Shown: positions 26,558 to 35,833, numbered from the stretch's first letter. The stretch: DNA of 42,855 nt from Pseudomonadota bacterium (GCA_022563505.1 JADFNG010000012.1:1-42855), one strand, 5' to 3'. Program-made: numbers and translations. The notes: a model not told the origin generated them from the letters alone.

Positions 26558-27263
26558 CGCGTTGCAGGCCGTCAATGGCGACGGGCCGGTGCTGGAGTGC
26601 CGCAACGTTGTGCGCCAGTTCGCCGAAGGCGCGTCAATGCTCGAGGTCTTGTCCGGCGTGAACCTCGAGGTCAAAGCGGCAGAGCGCCTTGCCATCATCG
26701 GCACATCCGGCTGCGGAAAAACCACGCTGCTGCAAATCATGGGTGGACTTGATGAACCTACCAGCGGTGAAGTGATCGTCGGCGGGCATTCAATGGCGCA
26801 CACCAGTGAGGTTCAGAAAGGCGATCTGCGTAATCGCTACATCGGCTTCGTCTATCAATTCCATCACCTGTTGCGTGAATTCAGCGCAGAAGAAAACGTT
26901 GCCATGCCGCTGCTCATTCGTGGCGTCGCCATGCAAGAGGCGCTGGAGCGATCGCGGAAATTGCTTGATCGGGTCGGACTGGGTGAGCGACTGACGCACA
27001 AACCCGGCGAATTGTCGGGTGGTGAGCGTCAGCGTACCGCGGTCGCGCGGGCACTGATAACCGAGCCCGGTCTCGTACTTGCCGATGAGCCCACCGGCAA
27101 TCTTGATGCAGGCAATGGTGAGCATGTGTTGCAGTTAATGCTGGAGTTGAACCGTGAGTTGCGGACGAGTCTTGTCATCGTTACTCATGATCATTCTATT
27201 GCGGCGCGGATGGATCGGGTGCTGGTGCTGGAAGACGGGCGGTTGCGGGAAGGTGACATCTAA
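26550..27263 (+). CDS. lolD: Lipoprotein-releasing ABC transporter ATPase LolD
   Basis: A 237-residue ABC ATPase. It has Walker A GTSGCGKTTLLQIMGGLD, the Q-loop VYQFHHLLREFSAEEN, the signature LSGGERQRTAVARAL, Walker B LVLADEPTGNLD and the H-loop VIVTHDHS. The LLREFSAEENVAMPL segment is characteristic of LolD/MacB-type ATPases. It powers LolCE. ATG 26550 lies inside the end of the second permease; upstream frames have no homology. The gene order permease-permease-ATPase differs from lolCDE of E. coli. Confidence 0.95.
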   Translation: MSDALQAVNGDGPVLECRNVVRQFAEGASMLEVLSGVNLEVKAAERLAIIGTSGCGKTTLLQIMGGLDEPTSGEVIVGGHSMAHTSEVQKGDLRNRYIGFVYQFHHLLREFSAEENVAMPLLIRGVAMQEALERSRKLLDRVGLGERLTHKPGELSGGERQRTAVARALITEPGLVLADEPTGNLDAGNGEHVLQLMLELNRELRTSLVIVTHDHSIAARMDRVLVLEDGRLREGDI

Positions 27264-27305
27264 GGGTGGTTGCTGATGGTGGTGCTGCGGACCCGTGTGG
27301 TGGGT

Positions 27306-27827
27306 TTAGGCTTTTTTTCGTTTTTTTCTTTTGCTGGCCAGGTAGTCGGCGATTGATGCGCGCCAGAGCAGGTCGAGGACGATGTAGCCTGTCAGTGAGA
27401 GTGCGCTGCCGAGCAGCAGGCAACCGAGGATGAGGGGTTGCCATACATTGCCAAAGCTTGCCGTTACCCAGGCGATCGACATTTCGAATTCGAAGGGTTG
27501 TGGCTCCAGGCCGAGGAGATGGAATCCGAGGCGGTAGGCAAAAATGTACATCGGGCCAATGGTCACAGGATTACTGGCAAAAGTGGTGACCGCGGCGATG
27601 GGGATATTCACTCGCAGTGTCAGTGCCAGCAGTACCGCCATCAATGCGTGGCCTGGTAGCGGCAAAAAAGAGACGAACAGGCCGATTGCGAATGCGGGTA
27701 CTACCGTGCGACGGCGAATTCCCCATAAGTTGTGATCGTGTAGCAGGTGGTCAAACGGTGCCAGGTACCACTTGCCGTGAAACCAGTCGCGTTTAACTGC
27801 AAACTTCCTGAAAAACCGCCTTGGCAT
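27306..27827 (-). CDS. DUF2062 membrane protein
   Basis: A 173-residue protein with basic ends. It shows the DUF2062 pattern: a short N-terminal region, WGIRRRTVVPAFAIGLFVSF, then LPLPGHALMAVLLALTLRVN, IPIAAVTTFASNPVTIGPMY, and a C-terminal helix (about 131-155). Three or four membrane segments are likely. The tail is lysine/arginine rich (SKRKKRKKA), which produces the T-run at 27306-27345 on the plus strand. Function is unknown; homologues are often beside comEC/exbB or lolCDE as here. It converges on lolD and is divergent from comEC. Confidence 0.82.
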   Translation of the reverse strand: MPRRFFRKFAVKRDWFHGKWYLAPFDHLLHDHNLWGIRRRTVVPAFAIGLFVSFLPLPGHALMAVLLALTLRVNIPIAAVTTFASNPVTIGPMYIFAYRLGFHLLGLEPQPFEFEMSIAWVTASFGNVWQPLILGCLLLGSALSLTGYIVLDLLWRASIADYLASKRKKRKKA

Positions 27828-27914
27828 TCGTGTTCGATTCCGCTTCTATTCCATGACCGGCAAGTGGTCGGGAACGCATCATAACGAGAAACCGCTTGCG
27901 AGCGGAACATTGCG

Positions 27915-30203
27915 GTGGGTCTGCTTTCTTTTTGTACTCTTTTCTTGTCCGGCGCATATGCAATTCAGTTATTGCAACGCTTGCCCGCGGATGCCTGGTT
28001 GTATCTTGCGGTTCCTGCTACGTGTCTTTGTCTTGTCTGGAAACCATTGCGTCCGGTTGGAGCGTTGCTGTGCGGTTTCGTCTTGATCTGGGTGTCGGCA
28101 CGCGCTGTTCTGCTGCAAAAACTGGCTCCGTCGCTGGTCGGTCTTGATCTCGAAGAGACTTTTCAAGTCATTGATTTTGTTGAAAACAAAGGGCCTTCGC
28201 TGCGCCTTGTGGTGATGCCGTTGGGCGCCAGCAGCCTGCCGAGAAAAATCCGCCTCAGTTGGTATGACGCAGCGGAGATTCCGCGGGTGGGTGAATGCTG
28301 GATGCTCACGGTGCGGCTCAGGAGGCCACGAGGTTTCTCGAACCCAGTCAGCTTCGATTACGAGGGCTGGCTGTTTCGGCAGGCTATCGGTGCAACCGGT
28401 TACGTTCGCGAGGGCGTGCGTGCCGAGAACTGTCGTCCGGTTTCTGCACTCACGCGCGTTCGCCGTCACTTTGTCGAGCGCATCTCCGCGGCGTTGCCCG
28501 ATGATGAGGCGACGGCTGTCGTGATGGCGGTCACTGTCGGCGCACGACATAAAATCGGCAGCGAACAGTGGCGGCGATACGCGATCACCGGGACGAGCCA
28601 TCTCATGGCGATTTCCGGATTGCACATCGGCCTTGCGGCGGGCGGCGGTTTTTTCCTGAGCTGGTGCTTGCTCGCGCTCGGTAATCGCTCCGGAAACCTT
28701 CATGATCAGGCTGCGGTCGCAGGTTTGCTGGTGGCCGCCCTGTACGCTGCCGTGTCCGGCTTTGCCGTACCTGCGTTGCGTGCCCTGATGATGCTGTCAC
28801 TGGTGCTTGTCATTACCTTGCGGCGTCGCCCATTGGCACCCACGCGGATTCTTGCGCTGACTTGCATTGTGATGACGATGGCCGACCCGCTGTCGATTCT
28901 GACTCCCGGTTTCCAGCTGTCCTTCGCGGCCGTCGCGATCTTGTTGTGGCTCGCCCGGCTTCATCGCACCACGCATATCGACAGGCGGCTGCGACATCGA
29001 CTGCAACGTGCCGCGGGCGAGCTTGTGCCGCTGCAGATCGCCCTTCTGCTCGGTCTCTTGCCGCTTACGGCCGCGCTCTTCGGTCGCGTCTCCTGGCTAT
29101 CGCCGCTGGTGAACCTGATTGTACTGCCGGTGTTCAACCTGGTCACCGTGCCGGCTTCGTTGCTGGGTCTGCTGCTTGACGGGCCGTTCGAGGTGGTCGG
29201 CGATGCGCTGTTGAAAATGGCCTGGTACAGCGTTTCCTTTCTCCTGCGCCTGGTCGAACTCGCCGTACAGATTCCGCATGCGGAATTGAGAATTGCGAGT
29301 CTGGACAAGATCGCGCTTGCTTCAGTGGGGATCAGCATTGTGTGGGTCATTTTGCCGGCGGGCTGGCCCGGCCGTAAGCTGGCCTGGCTGGCGGGACTGG
29401 CGGCAGTGCTGCAGGTTGCACCGCGCCCACCGGCCGACTGCGTGGATATTCACGCGCTGGATGTGGGCCAGGGACTGGCCACCGTGGTGATTACAGAGTC
29501 TCACACGCTGGTCTATGACACCGGGCCGTCTTTTCGTTCCGGATCGGATACCGGGGCGCTGGTGGTGCTGCCTTTTCTGCACGCGCAAGGCATTGACGAC
29601 ATCGACGTCGTTATTGTGAGTCACGGAGACAATGACCATGCCGGCGGCATGCGGTCGCTCATCGCAGCTTCGAAGGTCGGCGCCGTACTGGTTGGCGAGC
29701 ATTTAGCGGAACTGCCTGTATTGCAAAATCTCTGTGCAGCGGGGCAGAGCTGGCAATGGGATGGCATCAGGATCGCGGTGTTGCATCCTCGCGCAGATCA
29801 GGTTCGTGCAGGCAACGACGCCTCCTGTGTCGTCGAGATTCGTGCAGGCAGGCATGTCGCGCTGCTGACCGGTGATATTGAGCGGTCGGCCGAACAGCAG
29901 CTTGTTCGCCGGCAACGGCTGTCCGTTGCCGAGTTGGTGATGGTGCCGCATCACGGCAGTCGCACTTCGTCGCATGCAGCGTTCATCGCCGAGCTACGGC
30001 CACGGATTGCCATTGTTTCAGCCGGTTTCGAGAACCGTTGGGGGTTTCCCAAGAGCGATGTCGTGGAGCGCTGGGAGGCAGTCGGGACCGACGTCATCAA
30101 CACGGCGTACGCGGGGGCCGTTGCGTACCGGATGTGTGCCGACAGCGGACTGCGGCTGCTGACAAGGCAACGACTCGACAATCGCCACATCTGGAATGAT
30201 TAA
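27915..30203 (+). CDS. comEC: DNA internalization-related competence protein ComEC/Rec2
   Basis: A 762-residue multi-pass protein. An N-terminal OB-like region is followed by the competence domain (about 200-470) with SHLMAISGLHIGLAAGGGFF and VSGFAVPALRALMMLSLV. The C-terminal metallo-beta-lactamase-like domain (from about 500) has DVGQGLATVV, VSHGDNDHAGGM and VPHHGSRTSSHAAF, with metal ligands kept. ComEC is the channel that carries single-stranded DNA across the inner membrane; the nuclease-like domain may degrade the other strand. The start is GTG 27915. Presence of comEC alone does not show natural competence; no other competence gene is in the window. Confidence 0.94.
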   Translation: MGLLSFCTLFLSGAYAIQLLQRLPADAWLYLAVPATCLCLVWKPLRPVGALLCGFVLIWVSARAVLLQKLAPSLVGLDLEETFQVIDFVENKGPSLRLVVMPLGASSLPRKIRLSWYDAAEIPRVGECWMLTVRLRRPRGFSNPVSFDYEGWLFRQAIGATGYVREGVRAENCRPVSALTRVRRHFVERISAALPDDEATAVVMAVTVGARHKIGSEQWRRYAITGTSHLMAISGLHIGLAAGGGFFLSWCLLALGNRSGNLHDQAAVAGLLVAALYAAVSGFAVPALRALMMLSLVLVITLRRRPLAPTRILALTCIVMTMADPLSILTPGFQLSFAAVAILLWLARLHRTTHIDRRLRHRLQRAAGELVPLQIALLLGLLPLTAALFGRVSWLSPLVNLIVLPVFNLVTVPASLLGLLLDGPFEVVGDALLKMAWYSVSFLLRLVELAVQIPHAELRIASLDKIALASVGISIVWVILPAGWPGRKLAWLAGLAAVLQVAPRPPADCVDIHALDVGQGLATVVITESHTLVYDTGPSFRSGSDTGALVVLPFLHAQGIDDIDVVIVSHGDNDHAGGMRSLIAASKVGAVLVGEHLAELPVLQNLCAAGQSWQWDGIRIAVLHPRADQVRAGNDASCVVEIRAGRHVALLTGDIERSAEQQLVRRQRLSVAELVMVPHHGSRTSSHAAFIAELRPRIAIVSAGFENRWGFPKSDVVERWEAVGTDVINTAYAGAVAYRMCADSGLRLLTRQRLDNRHIWND

Positions 30204-30280
30204 CATCCCGAATTTGCCCGTTCCAGGAGAAATTTTGATGCGGTCACTGTATATTTCGATTTTCCACAGGGACGGGTTGT

Positions 30281-30907
30281 ATGGTCGATATAGTAAAAGC
30301 GGGCGGCTGGTTAATGGCGCCAATCATCCTGTGCGGCATTGTTGCCATAGGAATCATTCTGGAGCGCTATTGGACGCTGCAACAGAAGCGCGTGATTCCC
30401 GAGGATCTCACCAGCAAAGTGTGGGGTTGGGTAAAAAAAGACGCGCTGGATCAGAAGCAGATTCAGTTGCTGTACCAGGGCTCCGCGCTGGGCCAGATTC
30501 TGGCGGCCGGTCTCATCAACCGTGATCGTGAACGGTCCATCATGAAAGACAGCATTGAGGATACCGGGCGTCACGTCGTGCATGAACTCGGGCGCTATCT
30601 GGACGAGCTTGGCACGGTGGCTGCGATTACGCCCCTGCTCGGCCTGCTGGGTACCGTGATCGGCATGGTCAAAGTCTTCGCTGCCATTACGACGCACGGT
30701 GTGGGTGACCCGACGGTTCTTGCCGGCGGCATTTCAGAGGCACTGATTACAACGGCAGCAGGTTTGTCCGTCGCAATCCCGTCCCTGATCGGCTACCGCT
30801 ATTACCGCAGTCGGGTGGATACACTGGTGGTCGACATGGAAAAAGAAGCGATCAAGCTGATTGAGGCGCTGCATCGCCGTCAGGAAAGTGAGAGCGCAAA
30901 CGCGTGA
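30281..30907 (+). CDS. exbB: MotA/TolQ/ExbB proton channel family protein
   Basis: A 208-residue protein with three membrane helices: about 10-27, then ELGTVAAITPLLGLLGTVIGM with the conserved proton-channel residues, and EALITTAAGLSVAIPSLIGY. It pairs with the ExbD-like protein that overlaps it by four bases and would use proton motive force to energise an envelope partner. The TonB- or TolA-like partner is not here. In pseudomonads and relatives this exbBD copy is linked to msbA/lpxK/kdsB, as in this window. ATG 30281 follows AGGGA at 30268-30272. Confidence 0.92.
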   Translation: MVDIVKAGGWLMAPIILCGIVAIGIILERYWTLQQKRVIPEDLTSKVWGWVKKDALDQKQIQLLYQGSALGQILAAGLINRDRERSIMKDSIEDTGRHVVHELGRYLDELGTVAAITPLLGLLGTVIGMVKVFAAITTHGVGDPTVLAGGISEALITTAAGLSVAIPSLIGYRYYRSRVDTLVVDMEKEAIKLIEALHRRQESESANA

Positions 30908-31329
30908 AGCTGAACCTGCAGCCGAAAGAAGAGCCGGAAGTTAATCTGACTTCACTGATTGATGTGGTCCTGTTGTTGCTGGTGTTTTTTATGGTGTCGA
31001 CCAGTTTTGTGAAGCAATCGAAAATAACCATTCGTTTGCCGGACGCAGAAGCATCGCCGCGAATCGATCAACCTGCCAACCAGATCGAAATCATGATTAC
31101 GGAGCAGGGCACGTACCTGATCAATGGTCGTGAGTTGGTCAACAGCCGGCCCGCAACGATCCGCAACGCGCTGCAAGAAGTATCCAACGGCGATCACACC
31201 TTGCCCCTGACCATTAGCGCGGATGCCAATGCGCGTCACCAGTACGTGATCACCGCCATGGACGTGGCGGGCCGTCTCGGCTTCGTCGAGATCAGCATAG
31301 CGACCGTCAACGCACCGGCAGATCCGTGA
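30904..31329 (+). CDS. exbD: ExbD/TolR biopolymer transport protein
   Basis: A 141-residue single-pass protein. The helix at about 17-36 contains LTSLIDVVLLLLVFFMVSTS with Asp20, the residue essential for proton use. A periplasmic domain of about 100 residues follows. It forms the proton-driven motor with the ExbB-like protein just upstream. GTG 30904 overlaps exbB by four bases and its stop overlaps the msbA start by four bases. Confidence 0.93.
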   Translation: MKLNLQPKEEPEVNLTSLIDVVLLLLVFFMVSTSFVKQSKITIRLPDAEASPRIDQPANQIEIMITEQGTYLINGRELVNSRPATIRNALQEVSNGDHTLPLTISADANARHQYVITAMDVAGRLGFVEISIATVNAPADP

Positions 31330-33089
31330 CTGAGACAGCCAAACTGCGCGTCGTCGATGTCTACAAGCGACTCTGGAAATACGTCACACCACACAAATTG
31401 ATCGGCACCATCGCCGTCATTGCAATGGCATCCACGGCAATCATTGAAATGACCATGGTGGCTCTGGTCGAACCCTTGATGGATGAGGGACTGGTTGCGC
31501 ACAATCTTGAAGCCATCAGCTGGCTGCCCTTCGCATTTATCGGCGTATTTATCGCCCGCGGGATTGCCGGTTTTTCGACCGAGGCGTCCCTGGGATGGAT
31601 AGGCCGCAGCGTGATCAGTTCTTTGCGACGCGATGTCTTCGGAAAATTTCTGACCTTGCCGAGCCGCTTCATCGAAACGTCGTCGATTGGTCCGATGCTT
31701 TCTCGCATGACTTACAACGTCGAGATGGTGGCGGAGTCGGTGACCAGTGTAGTCACCATTCTTGTGCGTGATTTTCTGACCGTACTTGCGGCTATCGGGC
31801 TCATGCTCTATCAGAGTTCACGTTTGTTCGTTTCGGTGGCCGTTCTTTTACCGATCATCGCCGTGCTCATTCGCATTCTGGGCAAAGCGTTTCGCCGCTA
31901 CAGCAGCAAAATCCAGGACTCTGTGGGCGAAGTGACCCAGGTAACCGATGAAGTCCTGAGTGCCAATCGCATCGTCAAAATTTTCGGTGCCCAGGATTAT
32001 GAAATGCAGCGACTCGTCGCCGTTGATGAAGGTAACCGTCACCAGAATCTTAAACTCATACGCTCAAGATCGCTGGGCGTTGCCGTCACGCAGGTGGTTT
32101 TCGGTATCGGCATCGCCGGCGTTGTTTATCTCGCCGGCATAGAGTCCTCGGCAGGGCGCCTGAGCCCCGGCAGCTTCATGACCTTTTTTGGCGCGATGAT
32201 GCTGATGATGCAACCATTGCGGCGCATAACCAATGTCAATGCGACTTTGCAGCGGGGCATTGCCGCGGGCAGGAGCTTGTTTCAAATCATCGACGAGCCG
32301 GACGAAGTGGATTCCGGAACGTATCGTGCCGATAAAGTGACCGGTACCGTTGAGTTTCGCAACATTCGTTTCTCCTACGGTGGTGATGTGCAGATTCTTG
32401 AAGATGTGTCGCTCAAGGTCGACGCGGGCACGTCACTGGCTATCGTGGGTCAGTCAGGCAGCGGCAAAACCACGCTGATCAGCTTGCTGCCAAGATTCTA
32501 TGATGTGGATTCGGGTGAGATATTGCTGGACGGTGTGCCGGTGCAGGATTATGCGCTGGATGATCTGCGCGCACATATCAGCCTGGTCAGCCAGGATATC
32601 GTACTGTTTAACGACACCATCGCGAACAATCTTGCTTACGGTCAGCTGAAAACCCGCTCGAAAGAGGAACTCTTGCGGGCCGCAGAGGCCGCGCACGTTC
32701 TCGATTTCACCAGGGACTTGCCGGACGGTCTGGAAACGATGGTCGGGGATCGGGGCGTGTTGCTTTCCGGCGGCCAGCGGCAACGCATTGCAATCGGCCG
32801 GGCACTTCTCAAGAATGCGCCGGTGCTTATTCTTGATGAGGCGACGTCCTCGCTCGATACCCGGTCGGAACGCCGCATTCAGGAAGCACTGTCCAAATTG
32901 ATGAAGAATCGCACGACACTGGTGATCGCGCATCGCCTTTCAACGATCGAGAACGCCGATAAAATCGTCGTGCTGGATAAGGGCCGGATCGTCGAGTCCG
33001 GCACGCACGATGAATTGTTGCGGAAGAACGGTCACTACGCGGACCTGCATCGACTGCAGTTCAATGACGAGCCAGCGGCTGCTGGCTGA
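31326..33089 (+). CDS. msbA: Lipid A export ATP-binding/permease protein MsbA
   Basis: A 587-residue half-transporter, the normal size. A six-helix membrane domain (about 20-320) is followed by a nucleotide-binding domain with Walker A VGQSGSGKTTLISLLPRFYD, the signature LLSGGQRQRIAIGRALL, Walker B PVLILDEATSSLD and an H-loop in TLVIAHRLSTIENAD. It flips core-lipid A to the periplasmic leaflet. Its GTG start overlaps exbD, and lpxK follows five bases later. The neighbours lpxK and kdsB make and decorate its substrate. Confidence 0.96.
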   Translation: MTETAKLRVVDVYKRLWKYVTPHKLIGTIAVIAMASTAIIEMTMVALVEPLMDEGLVAHNLEAISWLPFAFIGVFIARGIAGFSTEASLGWIGRSVISSLRRDVFGKFLTLPSRFIETSSIGPMLSRMTYNVEMVAESVTSVVTILVRDFLTVLAAIGLMLYQSSRLFVSVAVLLPIIAVLIRILGKAFRRYSSKIQDSVGEVTQVTDEVLSANRIVKIFGAQDYEMQRLVAVDEGNRHQNLKLIRSRSLGVAVTQVVFGIGIAGVVYLAGIESSAGRLSPGSFMTFFGAMMLMMQPLRRITNVNATLQRGIAAGRSLFQIIDEPDEVDSGTYRADKVTGTVEFRNIRFSYGGDVQILEDVSLKVDAGTSLAIVGQSGSGKTTLISLLPRFYDVDSGEILLDGVPVQDYALDDLRAHISLVSQDIVLFNDTIANNLAYGQLKTRSKEELLRAAEAAHVLDFTRDLPDGLETMVGDRGVLLSGGQRQRIAIGRALLKNAPVLILDEATSSLDTRSERRIQEALSKLMKNRTTLVIAHRLSTIENADKIVVLDKGRIVESGTHDELLRKNGHYADLHRLQFNDEPAAAG

Positions 33090-33094
33090 CGGTC

Positions 33095-34123
33095 GTGTCG
33101 GGGCGTGCTGAAAACTGGCTCAACCGGGTATGGTATGGAAATTCACGGTGGTACCTGGCCTTCCTGCCACTGAGCTGGCTCTACCGCGGCGTTAGCGGTT
33201 TGCGCCGCAAGCTGTACCGAAAAGGTATATTGCGTTCCTGCCAGGTGGGTGTTCCCGTGATTGTCATCGGCAATATCACACTCGGTGGCACTGGCAAGAC
33301 ACCTTTGACGATCTTGCTGGCGCAGGAATTGAAGCAACGCGGTTTCTCGCCGGGAATTGTCAGCCGTGGCTACCGTGGCAATGTTGGCTCGTTACCCGTG
33401 CCGGTCAGCGCGGACAGCGACCCTGCGCTGGTGGGTGACGAAGCCGTATTGCTGGCCATGCATTGTGCCTGTCCGGTTGTTGTGCACCCCGACCGGGTAG
33501 CGGCCGCCCGCGCACTGCAAGAGCAGGGTGTTGACGTTATCATCGCGGACGATGGTCTGCAGCATTATCGACTGGCACGTGATATGGAAATTGCCGTCGT
33601 GGATGGAGCAAGAATATGGGGCAATGGAAAAATACTGCCGGCCGGCCCGTTGCGCGAGCCGGTCAGCCGCCTGCGTCACGTGCAGCATGTTTTGCTGCAG
33701 ACAGAGAACGAATCGCTGCGCATTCCAGGCTTAACGCAAGCAACGCCCGTCAGTCAATTTTCACTGCAGCCATCGGCTGCCCACCGCCTGGACAGTGCGG
33801 AAATTCGCTCGCTGGACACGTATAAGGGAACGCGTGTTCACGGTGTTGCAGCGATCGGCAACCCGGATCGTTTTTTCGACATGCTGGAGAAGCTTGGCAT
33901 GGACGTTGTGCGACATGCGTTTCCGGATCATGCGACACTGACCGTCGCTGACCTCACCTTTGACGAGCCATGCGATGTCATGATGACGGAAAAGGATGCC
34001 GTAAAATGCCGCGGGCTGGAGAAAGATAATCTGTGGTATATCCCGGTGGCCGCGGTGATCAGTGAGTCACCGGATATCTCGTTGATTGAGCAAGTAGAGA
34101 CATTGATAAAAGACCATGGGTGA
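33095..34123 (+). CDS. lpxK: Tetraacyldisaccharide 4'-kinase
   Basis: A 342-residue kinase. The membrane-associated N-terminus includes WYLAFLPLSWLYRGVSGLRR. The P-loop is VIGNITLGGTGKTPLT (about 58-73), and VIIADDGLQHYRLARD carries the Asp-Asp pair for Mg/catalysis. The C-terminus has FPDHATLTVADL and MMTEKDAVKCR, both usual. It phosphorylates the 4' position of the lipid A precursor. GTG 33095 follows msbA; the end overlaps kdsB by eight bases. The Trm112-like gene that separates lpxK and kdsB in pseudomonads is missing. Confidence 0.96.
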   Translation: MSGRAENWLNRVWYGNSRWYLAFLPLSWLYRGVSGLRRKLYRKGILRSCQVGVPVIVIGNITLGGTGKTPLTILLAQELKQRGFSPGIVSRGYRGNVGSLPVPVSADSDPALVGDEAVLLAMHCACPVVVHPDRVAAARALQEQGVDVIIADDGLQHYRLARDMEIAVVDGARIWGNGKILPAGPLREPVSRLRHVQHVLLQTENESLRIPGLTQATPVSQFSLQPSAAHRLDSAEIRSLDTYKGTRVHGVAAIGNPDRFFDMLEKLGMDVVRHAFPDHATLTVADLTFDEPCDVMMTEKDAVKCRGLEKDNLWYIPVAAVISESPDISLIEQVETLIKDHG

Positions 34124-34892
34124 CTTTGTCGTAGTAATTCCTGCACGCTTTGCGTCCGAACGCTTGCCGGGAAAACCGTTGCGGCTGATTGCCGGGTTGC
34201 CGATGTTGCAGCATGTCTGGCAGCGGGCGATGGAGAGTGACGCGCAGGAGGTTGTCATTGCGACCGACGACGAACGCATCCGGGCTGCAGCGAGTGAATT
34301 CGGTGCGACGGTGTGCATGACGGCGGACAGTCATCGATCAGGTACCGAGAGAATCGCTGAAGTGGCGGAAAAGTTGGCGTGGCCGGACGATCAGGTGGTC
34401 ATTAATCTTCAGGGCGATGAGCCCTTAATGCCACCTGCGGTGGTTCGGGCTTGCGCTGCTTTGCTTGCGGACCCTGTCGCCGATATGGCAACAATGGCCT
34501 CCCCGTTGCTTTCGTCGGACGACTTTCACGATCCAAACATCGTCAAAGTTTTGTTGGATGACAAAGGGTTTGCGCTTTATTTCAGCCGGGCCGCGATACC
34601 GTATTCCCGCAGCGACGATGGCAACAGTCTCGCCGCGAATACCGCGCAACACCATCATGGAATTTACGGCTATCGCTGTTCGGTGTTGCGAGACCTGGTG
34701 AAGGCCGAACCGTCGCCGCTGGAACGTTGTGAACGGCTGGAGCAATTGCGCGCCCTCAGCATGGGACTTAAAATCAAAGTTGGCTGCCCCGCACGGCGTC
34801 CGGGACCCGGCGTCGATACCGAACGCGATATCGAGGTCGCCAATGAACTGCTGCGAAAAAGTGCATCTTCAGCGCAGGGCAAGCGCAGATGA
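34116..34892 (+). CDS. kdsB: 3-deoxy-manno-octulosonate cytidylyltransferase
   Basis: A 258-residue nucleotidyltransferase. It has the CTP-binding start FVVVIPARFASERLPGKPL, the segments VVIATDDERI, VINLQGDEPLMPP and YFSRAAIPYSR, and HHGIYGYRCSVLRDLV. It makes CMP-Kdo for the inner core of LPS. Its ATG lies inside lpxK. In pseudomonads and relatives the next genes are ptpA (phosphatase) and murB; here the next plus-strand phosphatase remnant appears only at 40810. Confidence 0.96.
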   Translation: MGDFVVVIPARFASERLPGKPLRLIAGLPMLQHVWQRAMESDAQEVVIATDDERIRAAASEFGATVCMTADSHRSGTERIAEVAEKLAWPDDQVVINLQGDEPLMPPAVVRACAALLADPVADMATMASPLLSSDDFHDPNIVKVLLDDKGFALYFSRAAIPYSRSDDGNSLAANTAQHHHGIYGYRCSVLRDLVKAEPSPLERCERLEQLRALSMGLKIKVGCPARRPGPGVDTERDIEVANELLRKSASSAQGKRR

Positions 34893-34902
34893 TCTACGCT
34901 AC

Positions 34903-35775
34903 TTAGTCACAATAGGACGGATTCATTTCGCCCGTTGTGTGGAAGTCCATGTACGTCGACGCCGCAAAAGTTGCGAACGCAGGCATGCCGTAGTCGCGTT
35001 GCGTATGCGGCAACAATGCGTGCTCAACGTACATGCTGTAGGTTTGCCCGGTCGCTAATGTTCCCGCAGGCACCACATAGTCTTTGGCCCGGAAGGTCAG
35101 AAAATCGACTTTTTCGAACGGCCGCCCGCTGTGCACCATGTCTTCCACGGTACAGCTGTCGATGGCGACAAATATCAGGTCATCCAGCACGCCATTTTCG
35201 TCGGCGCGGCCCTCAGTGAATGGGGGCCAGCTAATGATGAGGTCCCGGTTGGCGTCAACCTTGTCGAACGGGATTCGCCGGTCGTCCTGTTCGAAAATGA
35301 TGATCGGTTGAGTCGGAAAGGAACCTCCCTCGAAGCTGACAACGCTACCGACTACATTTCCGCCCGGCGTACTGAACGTGAACTCAAATGCGCCCGACGG
35401 AAAGTTCCGTTCCAGTTCCTCATCCGTTTCTGCCTTGCCGCTCAGGTACATGACGTCTCCGATCTCATCGGACTCGGAATACCGGTATTCCAGCGGCCGT
35501 CTTTCGCTCACCGGGGCCGGGAACATAATGCTGGCAGCAGAAACTTCGCCGCCTGCAGCAATGAAAATTTCTGCGAAGAACAACGGTCCCAAATATTCCA
35601 GCGACGAGTCCATGTGTTGCTGATAACGTGCCACCTTGCCAATACCGTAGAAGGTGACATGGTTGCGAATGGTGTCACCGCCGGCATTTGGGGGTGGAAC
35701 GTCGTCGGTTTGGGAGCAACCGATGAACAGGGGTGTCAGGCAGCAAAAGCAGATGATGCGTAGATGGATGGGCAT
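34903..35775 (-). CDS. Predicted lipoprotein of unknown function
   Basis: A 290-residue protein. The N-terminus MPIHLRIICFCCLTPLFIGC has a positive charge, a hydrophobic core and a lipobox-like LFIGC with Cys20 as likely lipidation site, followed by SQTDDVPPPN. The +2 residue is Ser, so sorting to the outer membrane through Lol is likely. The mature part is beta-rich and acidic and contains short motifs such as NRDLIISWPPFTEGRADENG and DFLTFRAKDYVVPAGTLATG. I recognise no domain and see no repeats. It converges on kdsB with ten bases between them, and has its own promoter (35805-35833). Confidence 0.6.
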   Translation of the reverse strand: MPIHLRIICFCCLTPLFIGCSQTDDVPPPNAGGDTIRNHVTFYGIGKVARYQQHMDSSLEYLGPLFFAEIFIAAGGEVSAASIMFPAPVSERRPLEYRYSESDEIGDVMYLSGKAETDEELERNFPSGAFEFTFSTPGGNVVGSVVSFEGGSFPTQPIIIFEQDDRRIPFDKVDANRDLIISWPPFTEGRADENGVLDDLIFVAIDSCTVEDMVHSGRPFEKVDFLTFRAKDYVVPAGTLATGQTYSMYVEHALLPHTQRDYGMPAFATFAASTYMDFHTTGEMNPSYCD

Positions 35776-35804
35776 TGTGGATCCCCGTATTTCGAGAGCT
35801 TCGT

Positions 35805-35833
35805 ATTATGAAATGTCACACACCTGATCACAA
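35805..35833 (-). promoter_or_regulatory. Promoter of the lipoprotein gene
   Basis: On the minus strand TTGTGA (35833-35828) and CATAAT (35810-35805) are separated by 17 bases, close to the sigma-70 consensus. Initiation near 35798 leaves a leader of about 23 bases before the lipoprotein ATG at 35775. The remaining bases to 36051 hold no gene I can support. Confidence 0.5.

Noticed and set aside
27306-27345. T-rich tract after lolD as a rho-independent terminator
   Set aside because: It is explained by the Lys-rich tail of the DUF2062 protein on the minus strand and the preceding stem is only about four base pairs; a dual use cannot be excluded.
35131-35763. 210-codon plus-strand frame over the lipoprotein gene
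   Set aside because: The minus-strand product has a signal peptide, lipobox and promoter; the plus-strand frame has none.
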